Source: Polyangia bacterium (GTDB taxonomy: Bacteria > Myxococcota_A > Polyangia > Nannocystales > Nannocystaceae). From it: DNA of 64,000 bases. Where the stretch lies: positions 186,001-250,000 of the forward strand of contig JAUIKS010000014.1 of NCBI GenBank assembly GCA_030430565.1. Reading direction: 5' to 3'. Below the pieces are notes generated by a model. It had not been told where the DNA came from and did no database searches. It was given only the letters and a program-made list of their open reading frames with translations. This document shows positions 19,502 through 28,860 of this stretch, in pieces (the first letter of the stretch is position 1; each line of letters starts with the position of its first letter). The position numbers and the translations under genes are program-made.

Positions 19502-21241
19502 GTGACGAAGCGATCGAAGATCACGTCGGCCCGGCCGCGCCGCGCCGCGCTGCGCCCCCTGCTCCCGCTGCTGCCCGCGCTCTTGCTCGCGCCCGCCTGC
19601 GGCGATGACGTCGTCACGACGATCGGCGCTAGCGACAGCGACACAGTGGGCACCGAGACGGGCGGGGAGACCACGACCCCGGGCACGACCTCCGGCCTCA
19701 CCACGCAGGGCCCGTCGCCCTCCGGCACCGAGACCGAGAGCGGCGGGGAGACGACGGAGGGCACGACCGTCGGGCCCGCGACCAGCACGGGCGGGGAGAC
19801 CACAACCTCGGGCGGGGAGACGACCGCAGGGTCGAGCGAGAGCAGCACCGGCACGAGCGGCAGCACGGGCGACTCGGAGACGGGCGTGATGCCGGGCTGT
19901 CAGGGGCCGGACGAGGACGGCGACACCGTCCCCGACGAGTGCGACCTGTGCCCGGGCAGCGACGACCTGCTCGACGGCGACGGCGACATGGTGCCCGACG
20001 GCTGTGACCTCTGCCAGGACGGCGACGACGCGCTCGACGAGGACGGCGACGGCCAGCCCGACGCCTGTGACCCGTGCCCGGCGGACAACCCCGACGACAC
20101 CGACGGCGACGGGGTGTGCGACAGCGACGACCTGTGCCCCGACGGCGACGACAACATCGACATCGACGACGACGGCATCCCCGACGCCTGTGACGACGAC
20201 GTCATGAGCGAGCTCCCGGGGCCGCTGTACGACTTCGACACGGCCGACGACGGCGCGCTGGTGCTCTCGCGCTTCGCGGACGGGGAGGTGTTCGTGACCT
20301 GCTACAACGCCGACCTCTCGCTGCGCAAAGACGAATTCGTGGTCGGCGGCTACGACCTCGAGCCCGCGCCCGGGCCGGGACCGACGGTCAACATGGCCCG
20401 AGAGTCACAAAAGGTCATCGTCTCGTGGCACGACCCGGCGGGGGAGAACATCCCGCCGAGCATGGAGTACGCCTACCTCGACGCGAACTGCGATGTGCTC
20501 GTGGGCGAGACCGAGGCCTTCGGCGGCATTAACTACATGGAGTACCACTCGACCGCGATCGACGCCCAGGGCAACGCGGTGATCGCCGCCTCGCGCGAGG
20601 ACACGCGGATCACCTTCATCGACAGCGACGGCGTGATCACGAGCCAGCAGGTCGCCTTCGACATCGGCAACACCGCCTACGGCACCCACGTGGCGATGAA
20701 CCAGAGCACGGGCGAGGGGGTGGTCTCGGCCCAGCCCCACAGCGGCGGCACGCTCTACTACCGGCGGTTTAACGCCGATGGGACGTGGAAGGACAACAGC
20801 GCGGTCGCGGTCAGCGTGAACTACCACTATTGGTACGACGGGCACACCGTCGGCATGAACGACAGCGGCCAGTTCGTGCTGCTGTGGCGCTCGACGAGCT
20901 CGCTGGTCGACTTCCGGATCTTTGACAGCGACGGCGGCGTGCTCGCGAACGTGCAGCGCCCGACGCCGGACTTCGAGGGCGGCTCGGCCTGGGACTCGTT
21001 CCGCCGACGCCACAGCGAGATCCAGCTGCGCGGCGACAACTTCGTGCTCGGCGAGACCTACCGCAGCAAGCCGCTCGACCTCGAGATCATGCACTTCGAG
21101 TACACGCCCGACGGCTCGCTCGTGACCGAGGCGAGCACGGACATCAGCGTGCCGATGGTCCTGGCGATCCGCGTGACGCCCGGCGGCCGCACCTACCTGC
21201 ACGACGGCCAGACGGTCTACGTCTTCAACGGCTACCCATAG
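19502..21241 (+). CDS. lipoprotein with thrombospondin type 3 repeats and C-terminal propeller-like domain
   Basis: A 579-residue exported protein starting at GTG 19502. The signal ends LLLAPAC. A Ser/Thr/Gly/Glu linker of about 95 residues precedes five thrombospondin-type-3 calcium repeats (residues about 134-238) built of D-x-D-G-D-x-x-P-D-x-C-D units. The C-terminal 330 residues contain beta-rich repeats. The Asp-rich repeats bind calcium in related proteins, and a surface structural or adhesion role is likely. An ACATGTCTTTAT-type box (reverse orientation) lies about 70 bp upstream. Confidence 0.86.
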   Translation: MTKRSKITSARPRRAALRPLLPLLPALLLAPACGDDVVTTIGASDSDTVGTETGGETTTPGTTSGLTTQGPSPSGTETESGGETTEGTTVGPATSTGGETTTSGGETTAGSSESSTGTSGSTGDSETGVMPGCQGPDEDGDTVPDECDLCPGSDDLLDGDGDMVPDGCDLCQDGDDALDEDGDGQPDACDPCPADNPDDTDGDGVCDSDDLCPDGDDNIDIDDDGIPDACDDDVMSELPGPLYDFDTADDGALVLSRFADGEVFVTCYNADLSLRKDEFVVGGYDLEPAPGPGPTVNMARESQKVIVSWHDPAGENIPPSMEYAYLDANCDVLVGETEAFGGINYMEYHSTAIDAQGNAVIAASREDTRITFIDSDGVITSQQVAFDIGNTAYGTHVAMNQSTGEGVVSAQPHSGGTLYYRRFNADGTWKDNSAVAVSVNYHYWYDGHTVGMNDSGQFVLLWRSTSSLVDFRIFDSDGGVLANVQRPTPDFEGGSAWDSFRRRHSEIQLRGDNFVLGETYRSKPLDLEIMHFEYTPDGSLVTEASTDISVPMVLAIRVTPGGRTYLHDGQTVYVFNGYP

Positions 21242-21260
21242 CCGGCCGTCGCGGCGCTCG

Positions 21261-22169
21261 CTACAGCGACTTCACGAAGGAGGTCACGGCCGCGATCTCG
21301 TGATCGGTCAGCTTGCCCTTGAAGGCCTTCATCTTCGTGCCGGCGACGCCGTTGGTGATGATCCCCTTGATCTTCCCGTTGGGCGTCTTCTTCAGGGGCT
21401 GGATGTTCAGCTTCTCGCCCATCGAGGTCTTGGCGTTGCCGTCGGCGCCGTGGCACGACTTGCACTTCTTCATGTAGATGGGCTTGCCCTCCGAGGCGGG
21501 CGGCCCGGACGGCTTCTTCTTCGGCGCCGCCGCGGCCTCGACCGGGAACTTGAAGGTGTGCCAGTGCATCTGGAGCTTCTGCGCCGGGTTGAAGCGCGCG
21601 TCCTTGAGCGTCGACTCGAGGCAGTCGCCCAGGGGCGTGCCGTGGACCGGCGGCTTGGCGCGGGTGTGCTGCACCGAGCCGTCGGCCTCGACCACGACCG
21701 TGACGCGCGCCTCGATCGGCTCGCTCGCGTGCTTGTTGCACTTGCTCCCGGCCTTGACCTTCTTGAGGCTCGAGTGAAAGTCCGCGTCCGAGCGCTTCTC
21801 CGGGATGACCTTCGGGCCGCTCGGCTCCTTCTTCTTGTTGTTGTTGGAGCTAGAGCCGTTCGAGGAGCTCCCGCCGGAGTCTGCGGCCGGGGGATCGTCG
21901 GCGTCGGCGGCTTTCTCAGCGGCGGCTTTCTCAGCGGCGGCTTTCTCAGCGGCGGCTTTCTCGGCGGCGGCCTTCTCGGCGGCGGCTTTCTCGGCGGCGG
22001 CTTTCTCGGCGGCGGCCTGCTCGGCGGCGGCTTTCTCCTCGGCGGTCTTCGCGTTCTCGTTCTGCTCGGCCTTCGCCGCGATCTCGGCGAGCACGTCGTC
22101 CGGAGAGCCGGAGCACGCCCCGGCCGCGCCGATGAGCGTCACAACTGCGAACAGGCGCCCGGAGGTCAC
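21261..22169 (-). CDS. lipoprotein: AAAEK-repeat helix, TonB/AgmX-like domain and cytochrome c
   Basis: Starting at GTG 22169 gives a clean lipoprotein signal (TSGRLFAVVTLIGAAGAC). An in-frame ATG at 22271 exists, but the extra codons look non-coding. A helix of about nine AAAEK pentapeptides follows, then a Ser/Asn/Lys linker. Next comes a domain resembling the AgmX/PglI TonB-C-like fold (VTVVVEADGSV...CLESTLKDARFNPA), and last a class I cytochrome c with CKSCH haem attachment and a Met ligand in TKMKAF. This looks like a periplasmic electron carrier on a stiff stalk. It converges on the thrombospondin-repeat gene. Confidence 0.85.
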   Translation of the reverse strand: MTSGRLFAVVTLIGAAGACSGSPDDVLAEIAAKAEQNENAKTAEEKAAAEQAAAEKAAAEKAAAEKAAAEKAAAEKAAAEKAAAEKAADADDPPAADSGGSSSNGSSSNNNKKKEPSGPKVIPEKRSDADFHSSLKKVKAGSKCNKHASEPIEARVTVVVEADGSVQHTRAKPPVHGTPLGDCLESTLKDARFNPAQKLQMHWHTFKFPVEAAAAPKKKPSGPPASEGKPIYMKKCKSCHGADGNAKTSMGEKLNIQPLKKTPNGKIKGIITNGVAGTKMKAFKGKLTDHEIAAVTSFVKSL

Positions 22170-22618
22170 GTCGAGGAGCCGGCGCCAGGGATGGGGGCTG
22201 CGCGTAGAGGAAGGCACGAAGTGGGATTGTACGACGGATCGCGCCAACGCGTCCGCGGACGGCGCGAACATCGCCCGCGACCCCGCCCGGGGCAGAGTTC
22301 TCCGCGCTCAGATCGTGCGACGCGGGGGCGACAAGTGTCATCGGCGTTCGCGAGCGCGCGAGCGCGGACGTGTACGTACCGACCGCGCACGCCGTGCGTA
22401 CGGCTCGATCGCGGGTCGGTAGCGCTCTCCGGTCGCGCGCCGTGGATCGGCGTCACGTGCCCAATCCGGAGCTCGATCTCGCCGCGGGGGCGCGCGGTCA
22501 GGGCGAGCGCGCTCTGTGTCTCGCGAATCATGTCGAGCTCTCCCCGCGTCGACGCGCGCGGACAACGACCGCCATGCCCATGAACAGAGACGCGATCCCC
22601 ACCGTGCTACGGTGCGCC

Positions 22619-23935
22619 GTGACCTCCCGCGAGCTCCCCGCGTCGCCCCAGCAGGATGATCAACCGCTCGACGTCGAGCGTCTGCGCGAGGGCTTCCCGG
22701 CGCTGCAGGAGCGCTTTGACGGCGCGCCGGCGGTCTTCCTCGACGGGCCCGGCGGGACCCAGGCGCACGCCTCCGTGATCACGGCCATGACGGACTACTT
22801 CGTGCGTCGCAACTCCAACACGCACGGCTGCTTCGCGACGAGTGAGCGCACGGACGCGGTGATCGACGCGGCCCGCCGCGCCGGCGCCGACCTGCTGGGC
22901 TGCGATCCCGACGAGGTGGTGTTCGGGGCCAACATGACGAGCTTGACGATGGCGCTCAGCCGCTCGCTGGGCGCGAGCGCGCTGGGGCCCGGGGACGAGA
23001 TCGTCGTGACCCGCCTCGATCACGACGCCAACGTCGCGCCCTGGCTGCTCGTCGCCGAGGACATCGGCGCGCGCGTGCGCTGGATCGAGCTCGATCCGCG
23101 CGACTGCACCCTCGATCTCGAGAGCGCCCGGCGAGCGATCACGCCGCGCACCAAGATCGTCGCGCTGGGCTACGCCAGCAACCTCTCCGGCACCGTCAAC
23201 GACCTCGAGCTCCTGACGCGCTGGGCCCATGATGTCGGCGCGCTCGTCTACGTCGACGCCGTGCAGCTCGCGCCGCATCGCCTCATCGACGTGCGCGCGC
23301 TCGACTGCGACTTCCTCGTCTGCAGCGCCTACAAGTTCTTCGGCCCCCACGTCGGGATGCTCTACGGGCGCCGCGCGCTGCTCCAGCCCGAGCTGCGGTC
23401 GCGCGAGGGCGCCGCGCCGCGGCTGCGCGCGTACGCGGTGAGACCGGCGGACCAGCGCTGGGAGACCGGGACGCAGAACCACGAGGGCCTCGCGGGCGCG
23501 ACCGCGGCGATCGATTACCTCGCCTCCCTCGGCGGCCACGGCGACGCGGCGCCGCGGCGGGCCCGGCTCGCGCGCGCCTTCCAGCGGATAGCCGCCCACG
23601 AGCGCCGCCTCGTCGACGCGCTGCTCGATGGCCTCGCGGACATCCCCGGCGCGCGCGTCTACGGCATCACCGAGCCGGCGGGTCGCGACCGGCGCGTCGC
23701 CACGGTCTCGCTGCGGATCGGCGCGCTCGCGCCGTCGACGATGGCGCGGGCGCTCGCCGAGCACAACATCTTCTGCTGGGACGGCGACTTCTTCGCCGTC
23801 GAGCCCACGCGCGCGCTCGGCTTCGCGGACGATGGCGGCTTTTTGCGGATCGGCGCGGTGCACTACAACACGGTCGCCGAGGTCGAGCGCTGCGTCGGGG
23901 TGATCGCCGCGCTGGCGCGCCGCGAGTCCGCGTGA
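22619..23935 (+). CDS. cysteine desulfurase-like protein (class V aminotransferase fold)
   Basis: About 438 residues from GTG 22619, or 453 from ATG 22574. The proximal start is favoured because TACGGT sits five nt before the GTG. PLP enzyme of fold type I; the Schiff-base Lys is in CSAYKFFGPHVG. Conserved blocks include FLDGPGGTQ, NTHGCF and ETGTQNHEGLAG, which match the cysteine-desulfurase-like subfamily TIGR01976 rather than IscS/SufS. The mobile catalytic-Cys loop of true desulfurases is not evident. The reaction is uncertain. Confidence 0.87.
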   Translation: MTSRELPASPQQDDQPLDVERLREGFPALQERFDGAPAVFLDGPGGTQAHASVITAMTDYFVRRNSNTHGCFATSERTDAVIDAARRAGADLLGCDPDEVVFGANMTSLTMALSRSLGASALGPGDEIVVTRLDHDANVAPWLLVAEDIGARVRWIELDPRDCTLDLESARRAITPRTKIVALGYASNLSGTVNDLELLTRWAHDVGALVYVDAVQLAPHRLIDVRALDCDFLVCSAYKFFGPHVGMLYGRRALLQPELRSREGAAPRLRAYAVRPADQRWETGTQNHEGLAGATAAIDYLASLGGHGDAAPRRARLARAFQRIAAHERRLVDALLDGLADIPGARVYGITEPAGRDRRVATVSLRIGALAPSTMARALAEHNIFCWDGDFFAVEPTRALGFADDGGFLRIGAVHYNTVAEVERCVGVIAALARRESA

Positions 23936-23992
23936 GCGCGAGACGGTCGCGCGCGCTTGATCTCCCGCGGTCCATGCCGGCACGATGGGTTC

Positions 23993-25528
23993 GTGATCGT
24001 ACGGACGCGACACCCGCGACTCGGCTCGCTCGTCGTCCTCGCCCTCGCGACGACCATGGGGTGCGCCGGTGATGACGGTCGCGAGAGCGCGAGCGTGGAG
24101 GACGGCGGCGCGTCAGACGACGACGCGGCGGTCTCCTTCGGACCCGTGGAGACCACGGGGACGGGAGACGGCGACGGCGACGGAGACGGCGACGGCGACG
24201 GAGACGGCGACGGAGACGGCGACGACGACGACGATGACGACATCGACCACTGCGGCGTCCTCGATGGCGTCTCGCCAGTCTACGCCGAACAGGTCGCGCG
24301 CTGGGTCGGGCAGGACGAGATCGCGCCGCCGCCGGCTGATGGCTTGGTGTTCACCGGCAGCTCGAGCATCCGTCGCTGGGAGCAGGTCGCGCGCGTCTAC
24401 GCGGGCGACCTCCCGATCCAGCGAGGCATCGGCGGCGCTGAGCTCGGCGAGATCGCGCTGTCCATCGAGGCGCTCGCGCTCCGGCATCAGCCGCGCGGTC
24501 TCGTCGTCTACGCGGGCACCAACGATCTCGCCCACGGCGTGCCGGCGCCGGAGGTCTTCGACCGACTCCGCTGCCTGATGCAGCGCGCGCGGGCCTCCAA
24601 CCCAACGCTGCCGGTGTTCTTTATCGCGGTCACGCCGACACCAGCCCGTTGGGACAGCTGGCCCACCGTCACAGAATTCAACGCACTCGCGGCCGGCCTC
24701 GCCGAGCGCGATCCTGACCTGCACTACGTCGACGTGGCGACGCCCTTCCTCGCCACCGGGCAGCCCCCCGACAGCGCCCTGTTCGTGGACGACCAGCTCC
24801 ACCTCAGCCCCGCGGGCTACGAGCTGTGGGATCAGCAGATCCGCCCAGCGATTCGCGCCGCGCTCCCCGAGACCGTGGCGACCCCCGGCGCGGGCCTGTC
24901 GGGCGGCGCGGTGGTGCGGGTGGATCTGGGCCCGAGCAACCCCGAGGACGGCGAGCCCACGCCCAGCCCGGACTGGCAGGGCGGGCACTGGAACAACTGG
25001 CACCCAGTCGACGGCGACATCGAGATCGTCCCCGGCGAGCACCTCGACGGCCTCGTCGACAGCGCGGGCAGCCCGACGTCGCTCTCGCTCGTGATCGGCG
25101 GCTCGTTCCTGGCGAACGGTCGCGCCAACGGCGGCCTGCTCTGGCCCGAGGAGGCGCTGCTCGGCTCCTTCGCCACCGGCACCGCGACCGGCGACTTCTT
25201 CTACGCGGACGACGACGACAAGCCCGGCGCGCTGACGCTCCGCGGCCTCAGCCCGACGCAGTCGTACACCCTGCGCCTGTTCGCGGCGCGCGAGGAGCTC
25301 GAGGCCCGCGTGACCCGCTACACGGTCCACGGCGACGGGGCGCCGAGCGTCGCGTCTTTGCAGACCTCCGGCGCGGGCGCGGGCGCAGGGGCGACGCCGA
25401 CCAACGACGACACGATCGTCGAGCTGAGCGGCCTCGCGCCGGACGCCTACGGTCAGCTGCATATCGACATGTCACGAGAGTCAGGAAGCTTCGCCTACCT
25501 CTCGGCCTTCGAAATCGCGGTCGAGTAA
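23993..25528 (+). CDS. GDSL/SGNH esterase lipoprotein with Gly-Asp linker
   Basis: A protein of about 511 residues with a lipoprotein signal (ALATTMGC). A second, shorter Gly-Asp repeat is followed by seven Asp. The SGNH hydrolase domain has block I GSSSIRRWE (Ser), block II Gly in GGAELG, block III AGTNDL (Asn) and block V DDQLHLSP (Asp/His), so the active site is complete. The C-terminal part (about 300-511) is a beta-sandwich-like domain beginning VRVDLGPSN, common behind GDSL enzymes and possibly carbohydrate-binding. GTG 23993 gives the proper signal peptide. It probably deacylates an extracellular ester. Confidence 0.87.
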   Translation: MIVRTRHPRLGSLVVLALATTMGCAGDDGRESASVEDGGASDDDAAVSFGPVETTGTGDGDGDGDGDGDGDGDGDGDDDDDDDIDHCGVLDGVSPVYAEQVARWVGQDEIAPPPADGLVFTGSSSIRRWEQVARVYAGDLPIQRGIGGAELGEIALSIEALALRHQPRGLVVYAGTNDLAHGVPAPEVFDRLRCLMQRARASNPTLPVFFIAVTPTPARWDSWPTVTEFNALAAGLAERDPDLHYVDVATPFLATGQPPDSALFVDDQLHLSPAGYELWDQQIRPAIRAALPETVATPGAGLSGGAVVRVDLGPSNPEDGEPTPSPDWQGGHWNNWHPVDGDIEIVPGEHLDGLVDSAGSPTSLSLVIGGSFLANGRANGGLLWPEEALLGSFATGTATGDFFYADDDDKPGALTLRGLSPTQSYTLRLFAAREELEARVTRYTVHGDGAPSVASLQTSGAGAGAGATPTNDDTIVELSGLAPDAYGQLHIDMSRESGSFAYLSAFEIAVE

Positions 25529-25561
25529 CGCGCGCGGTCTCGATTCGCGGTAGGGTCTCCC

Positions 25562-26392
25562 GTGTCGACGGCACCAGAGGACGACGCGCGCGCGGGCGAC
25601 GGTGAGCACGTCATCAGGCTCGGCTTCGCGGGTCTCCCAAATCGACAGCACGGCGACTGGGATCCACAGCTCCCGCTCCCGGACGAGCTCGACGTGATCG
25701 AGCTCCAGCTGCTCGAGGGCCCGATCCTCGACGACCACCAGCACATCACCGACTACTCGACGATCTCGCCCGAGGACGACGGCAGCGGGACGACCTGTCG
25801 CTATCAGTCGATCGCCGACGCGCTCACGCCGGGCGAGCTGGCGCGCTACCGCGGGCGCGTCACCGACTTTCTCGAGCGGCTCATCGGGAGAGACGAGTCC
25901 TGGATCCTGTTCTGCGCCGGGACGCCGATCAAGAGCGAGGACGTGAATCACACCGACTTCTTCGCCGGCGAGATTCATTCCGACCACGTGCACGGCAACG
26001 GCGCGTTCACGATCGTGAACGCGCGCTACCGGATGCGCTACTTCAGCGAGCTGTTCGGTCGCTGCGACGCGGTCGCCGGCCTGCTCGCCCCCAAAGAGAG
26101 CTTCGCGCGCGTGCTCGGTCGGTTGAGCCTCGACGCCGCGCTGCCCACCTCCAAGCGATATCAGTTCGCGAGCCCCTACTACCTGAAGGACACGCTCGTC
26201 TTGCAGCGCGTGCTCGAGCTCGGATCGCTGTGGTTCGAAGAGATCGACAACGGCACGCGGCTCCGCTTCGTCACGCGAGCCGATCAGCGGCGCGCGTGGG
26301 GCGACCGGATCTGTGCGCTGATCTGCGAGTACCTGGACGAGGAGGAGAGAGCGGGCGAAGCGGTCGAGGGTGACCGAGAGCCCGCCGGCTGA
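25562..26392 (+). CDS. conserved-looking protein of unknown function
   Basis: A 276-residue soluble protein rich in Asp/Glu/Arg, with no signal or TM segment. The start is GTG 25562, five nt after TAGGGT, a leaderless arrangement. Conspicuous segments are DDHQHITDYSTISP (about 59-72) and NHTDFFAGEIHSDHVHGNG, both His/Asp-rich and possibly metal-binding. The C-terminal 100 residues are helical. The family is not recognised. It ends 6 bp from the convergent lipoprotein gene. Confidence 0.7.
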   Translation: MSTAPEDDARAGDGEHVIRLGFAGLPNRQHGDWDPQLPLPDELDVIELQLLEGPILDDHQHITDYSTISPEDDGSGTTCRYQSIADALTPGELARYRGRVTDFLERLIGRDESWILFCAGTPIKSEDVNHTDFFAGEIHSDHVHGNGAFTIVNARYRMRYFSELFGRCDAVAGLLAPKESFARVLGRLSLDAALPTSKRYQFASPYYLKDTLVLQRVLELGSLWFEEIDNGTRLRFVTRADQRRAWGDRICALICEYLDEEERAGEAVEGDREPAG

Positions 26393-26398
26393 GCGCCG

Positions 26399-27586
26399 CT
26401 ACTCCGGCGGCTCGGTCACCGGGCCGCCGATCTCCTCGCAGCCCCAGCGGACGTTGTCGAGGAACACCAAGCTGTCCCAGTTGACATCCTCGACGTCGAA
26501 GATCGCGAACACCAGCTCGATCGAGTCCCCCGGCACCACGTCGACCGAGGTCGTGAGCCACGGCGTGCCCGCGCTGTAGCGCATGCAGGTCCCGGTGAAC
26601 TGCGGCAGGTCGCCGTCCTCGTCGAAGAACTCGAAGAACGCGGCGTTGAGCGAGAGCGCCTCGCCGTTGGGGTCAAACGAGATGTTGCCGGTCCAATTGC
26701 TCGCCTCGAGCCAGGCGACGAACATGTCGTTGTAGGGCTTGTCGAGCCAGATCGGGTACTCCTTGGTCAGGAAGGCGACGTCGAAGCTCAGCGAGCTCGC
26801 GCCCTCGGGGACCGTCGCCGTGAACCGGAGCTCCTGGTAGTCGTACTTGAAGCCGCTCTGGTCGAACTGGTCCTTGATCGTGTTGGAGCAGTCGCCGGTC
26901 CCGACGAGCCCGGGGTCTTGGAGGCAGTCGCCCGCGACCTCGGCCTCGGTGATCGGCGGCGGGAACTGGGTCGTGTCCATGCCGTCCGAGGGCAGCCACG
27001 AGTTGCAGTGGTAGGCCGCGTCGCCGGGGCCGTCGGGCGCTTCGAACAGCTCCGAGATCTTCCCGGTCGAGAGCACGGTGTAGCGCGCCCCCTCGGTCGG
27101 CTTGTAGGTGTCCGCCGCGCCGAAGGAGAGCAGGACCGTCATGCCCATGGGGTCGGCGTGCATGGTCGAGCCGGCGACCTGCAGGCCGCCCTCGCCAGGG
27201 CAGTTGAGGCCCATCGCCTGGAAGGGGTCGTCCCCGTCGTCGTCGCAGGGCGTGTGCGGGTCAAAGCCGCACTCGCTCCCCATCCCGGCGTCGGGCATCG
27301 CGCCGACGTCGTACTTGACATCATCCGTGCTCGGGCCCGCGCTGGTCAGCGCGCCGGTGGTCCCGACACTGGTGTCGGCGGCGCTCGAGCTCGCGCTCGC
27401 GCTCGTTGAGCCGTCGCTGCCCACGCTCGCCGACGGCGACGGCCCACCCGTCGCGGCCGCGCTGGTGATCCCGTCGCTCTCGCTCGCGCCGCCCGAGTCC
27501 CCGGCGCAGGCGCCCAGCGTGAGCGTGAGCGCGAGCGCGGTGCAGCTACAACGTACGCGAACTCTCAGGCATGCGCGGGAGGACAT
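26399..27586 (-). CDS. lipoprotein, paralogue of the Gly-Asp-linker protein (choice-of-anchor-L-like)
   Basis: About 395 residues. The signal peptide ends LTLGAC, then comes a Ser/Thr/Ala linker. The domain shares blocks with the protein at 5752-7221: QAMGLNCPGEGG against [41 protein letters not shown] against FNDLFVAWSTS, NWTGNISFD and VFLDNVRWGCEE at the end. It is the same surface-protein family with a different linker. ATG 27586 is chosen because it begins the signal peptide and lies six nt after TACCGT. Confidence 0.85.
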   Translation of the reverse strand: MSSRACLRVRVRCSCTALALTLTLGACAGDSGGASESDGITSAAATGGPSPSASVGSDGSTSASASSSAADTSVGTTGALTSAGPSTDDVKYDVGAMPDAGMGSECGFDPHTPCDDDGDDPFQAMGLNCPGEGGLQVAGSTMHADPMGMTVLLSFGAADTYKPTEGARYTVLSTGKISELFEAPDGPGDAAYHCNSWLPSDGMDTTQFPPPITEAEVAGDCLQDPGLVGTGDCSNTIKDQFDQSGFKYDYQELRFTATVPEGASSLSFDVAFLTKEYPIWLDKPYNDMFVAWLEASNWTGNISFDPNGEALSLNAAFFEFFDEDGDLPQFTGTCMRYSAGTPWLTTSVDVVPGDSIELVFAIFDVEDVNWDSLVFLDNVRWGCEEIGGPVTEPPE

Positions 27587-28014
27587 GCGCGGACGGTACC
27601 ACGCGGATCCGCGCGGCGAGCACGACGCGAGCACGACGCGAGCATGACGCGTCGACCCGGTGGCTGCGCTCCTCGCCCGCGCTCCCCATGGGCGTGCAGG
27701 CCTGCGCGAGGCGCTCCCGAGCAGGGCCGTCCGAGCGTCATTACCCCGGGCGTGGGTCGTCCGCGCGTCGGGAGAACGCTTGGTGGTGCTCAGCGAGGCG
27801 GTGGCGAGCGCGTCGCTGGTTGAGACCGCGGCGCGCGAGGTCGTGTCGACGCTCGTCGTCAGCGAGGGCCCGCGAGGCCGCGGTCGAGCGCGCGGATCGA
27901 CGCGCGCCGGCGAGGCCTCAGTAAATAGATGACTTTATAGACAGGTCGAAGCGCGCGCGATCTCAAGCCCACGCGCGCTCGACTCTACGCTTGTCCAAGC
28001 GGCGCCGGCTGGCT
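27587..28014. other. intergenic region, no supported gene
   Basis: About 430 bp. It holds a small direct repeat of GAGCACGACGC (27616-27640) and, at 27926-27945, the box GACTTTATAGACAGGTC, which matches the palindrome at 31885-31904. Short open frames here lack codon bias or homologous features. Confidence 0.5.
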
Positions 28015-28476
28015 ATGCAGGAGGCGATGCAGCTCCACGAGTTCGACGCGAAGCACAACACCCAGCTGGCGGCGACGCACGAGGCGGACCGACGCGAGCG
28101 CGGCGAGCAGGAGGCGGTCACGCGGACGGTGCAGCGCATGCACGCGGAGTTCATGGCGGGCTATGAAGAGTTCCGCGCGCTGCGGGAGCTGCTCGACCTC
28201 ACCCGCCCGAGCGAGGGCCCCGAGGACGCCGACCCGCGCAAGATCCCGCGCGTCTTCGACCCGGCGCGGCTCGCCCGCTACGGCGACATGATGATCGCCG
28301 CGGGTCCGCTGCTGACGGGGACCGCGTGGCGCGACGGCGAGCTGCTCGATCGCTGCAAGGCGCTGATCAATGATCAGTACGCCAAGTTCACCGAGTGGCA
28401 CACCTACTACTCGGCCAACGTCGAACGGATCCGCGAGGCGATGACGATCTGGGCGATTCATCATCCGCGCTCGTGA
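28015..28476 (+). CDS. small helical protein of unknown function
   Basis: A 153-residue cytoplasmic protein from ATG 28015 (TTG 27991 is an alternative). It is rich in Glu, Arg and His, probably all-helical, with an N-terminal coiled-coil-like stretch. No catalytic motif or family is recognised. The CTTTATAGACA box lies about 75 bp upstream, which may mark its promoter or operator. Confidence 0.6.
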   Translation: MQEAMQLHEFDAKHNTQLAATHEADRRERGEQEAVTRTVQRMHAEFMAGYEEFRALRELLDLTRPSEGPEDADPRKIPRVFDPARLARYGDMMIAAGPLLTGTAWRDGELLDRCKALINDQYAKFTEWHTYYSANVERIREAMTIWAIHHPRS

Positions 28477-28520
28477 CCCCCCGCGCGCGCGGGCCGAGGC
28501 GCGGGTGTACCCTGTTGTCG

Positions 28521-28859
28521 ATGGCGACGCGAACGCGCGGCGAGCCGGGGTGCTGTCCGTTCTGCCTCAAGGGCCTCGAGCCGTGGTACCGCGGCGGTCG
28601 CCGAGCGGTGCACGGGCGCATGCGCGGCCCGGCGTGTCGACCGTGCGGCGCGTACCAACGGATGGACGAGGCCTCGGCGTGCTGTCCGCCGGCGCAGGTG
28701 TGGTTTAAGGCCGGCATCCGCATGTGCGCGGGCTGCGGCAACACCGGCGTCCGGGTGACGAAGGTCGAGCCGCCGCCGCAACCCGAGCCCGCGGGGCGAC
28801 GCCGACGCGGGGTCCGCCGCCCGCGTCGTCGCGGTCCCAAGCCGGCGGACGAGTCGTGA
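28521..28859 (+). CDS. small Cys-rich zinc-ribbon-like protein
   Basis: A 112-residue protein starting at ATG 28521, seven nt after TACCCT. It has three Cys pairs (CCPFC, CRPC, CAGC) that could form one or two zinc ribbons. The tail of about 30 residues is almost all Arg, Pro and Lys, suggesting nucleic-acid binding. Its stop is 1 bp before the CAAX-protease gene, so the two are co-transcribed. No family is recognised. Confidence 0.65.
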   Translation: MATRTRGEPGCCPFCLKGLEPWYRGGRRAVHGRMRGPACRPCGAYQRMDEASACCPPAQVWFKAGIRMCAGCGNTGVRVTKVEPPPQPEPAGRRRRGVRRPRRRGPKPADES

Positions 28860-28860
28860 G

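Noticed and set aside
27660-27932. A 90-codon plus-strand frame
   Set aside because: There is no signal, motif or family. It lies in a repeat-containing intergenic region and lacks the promoter pattern seen at real genes.
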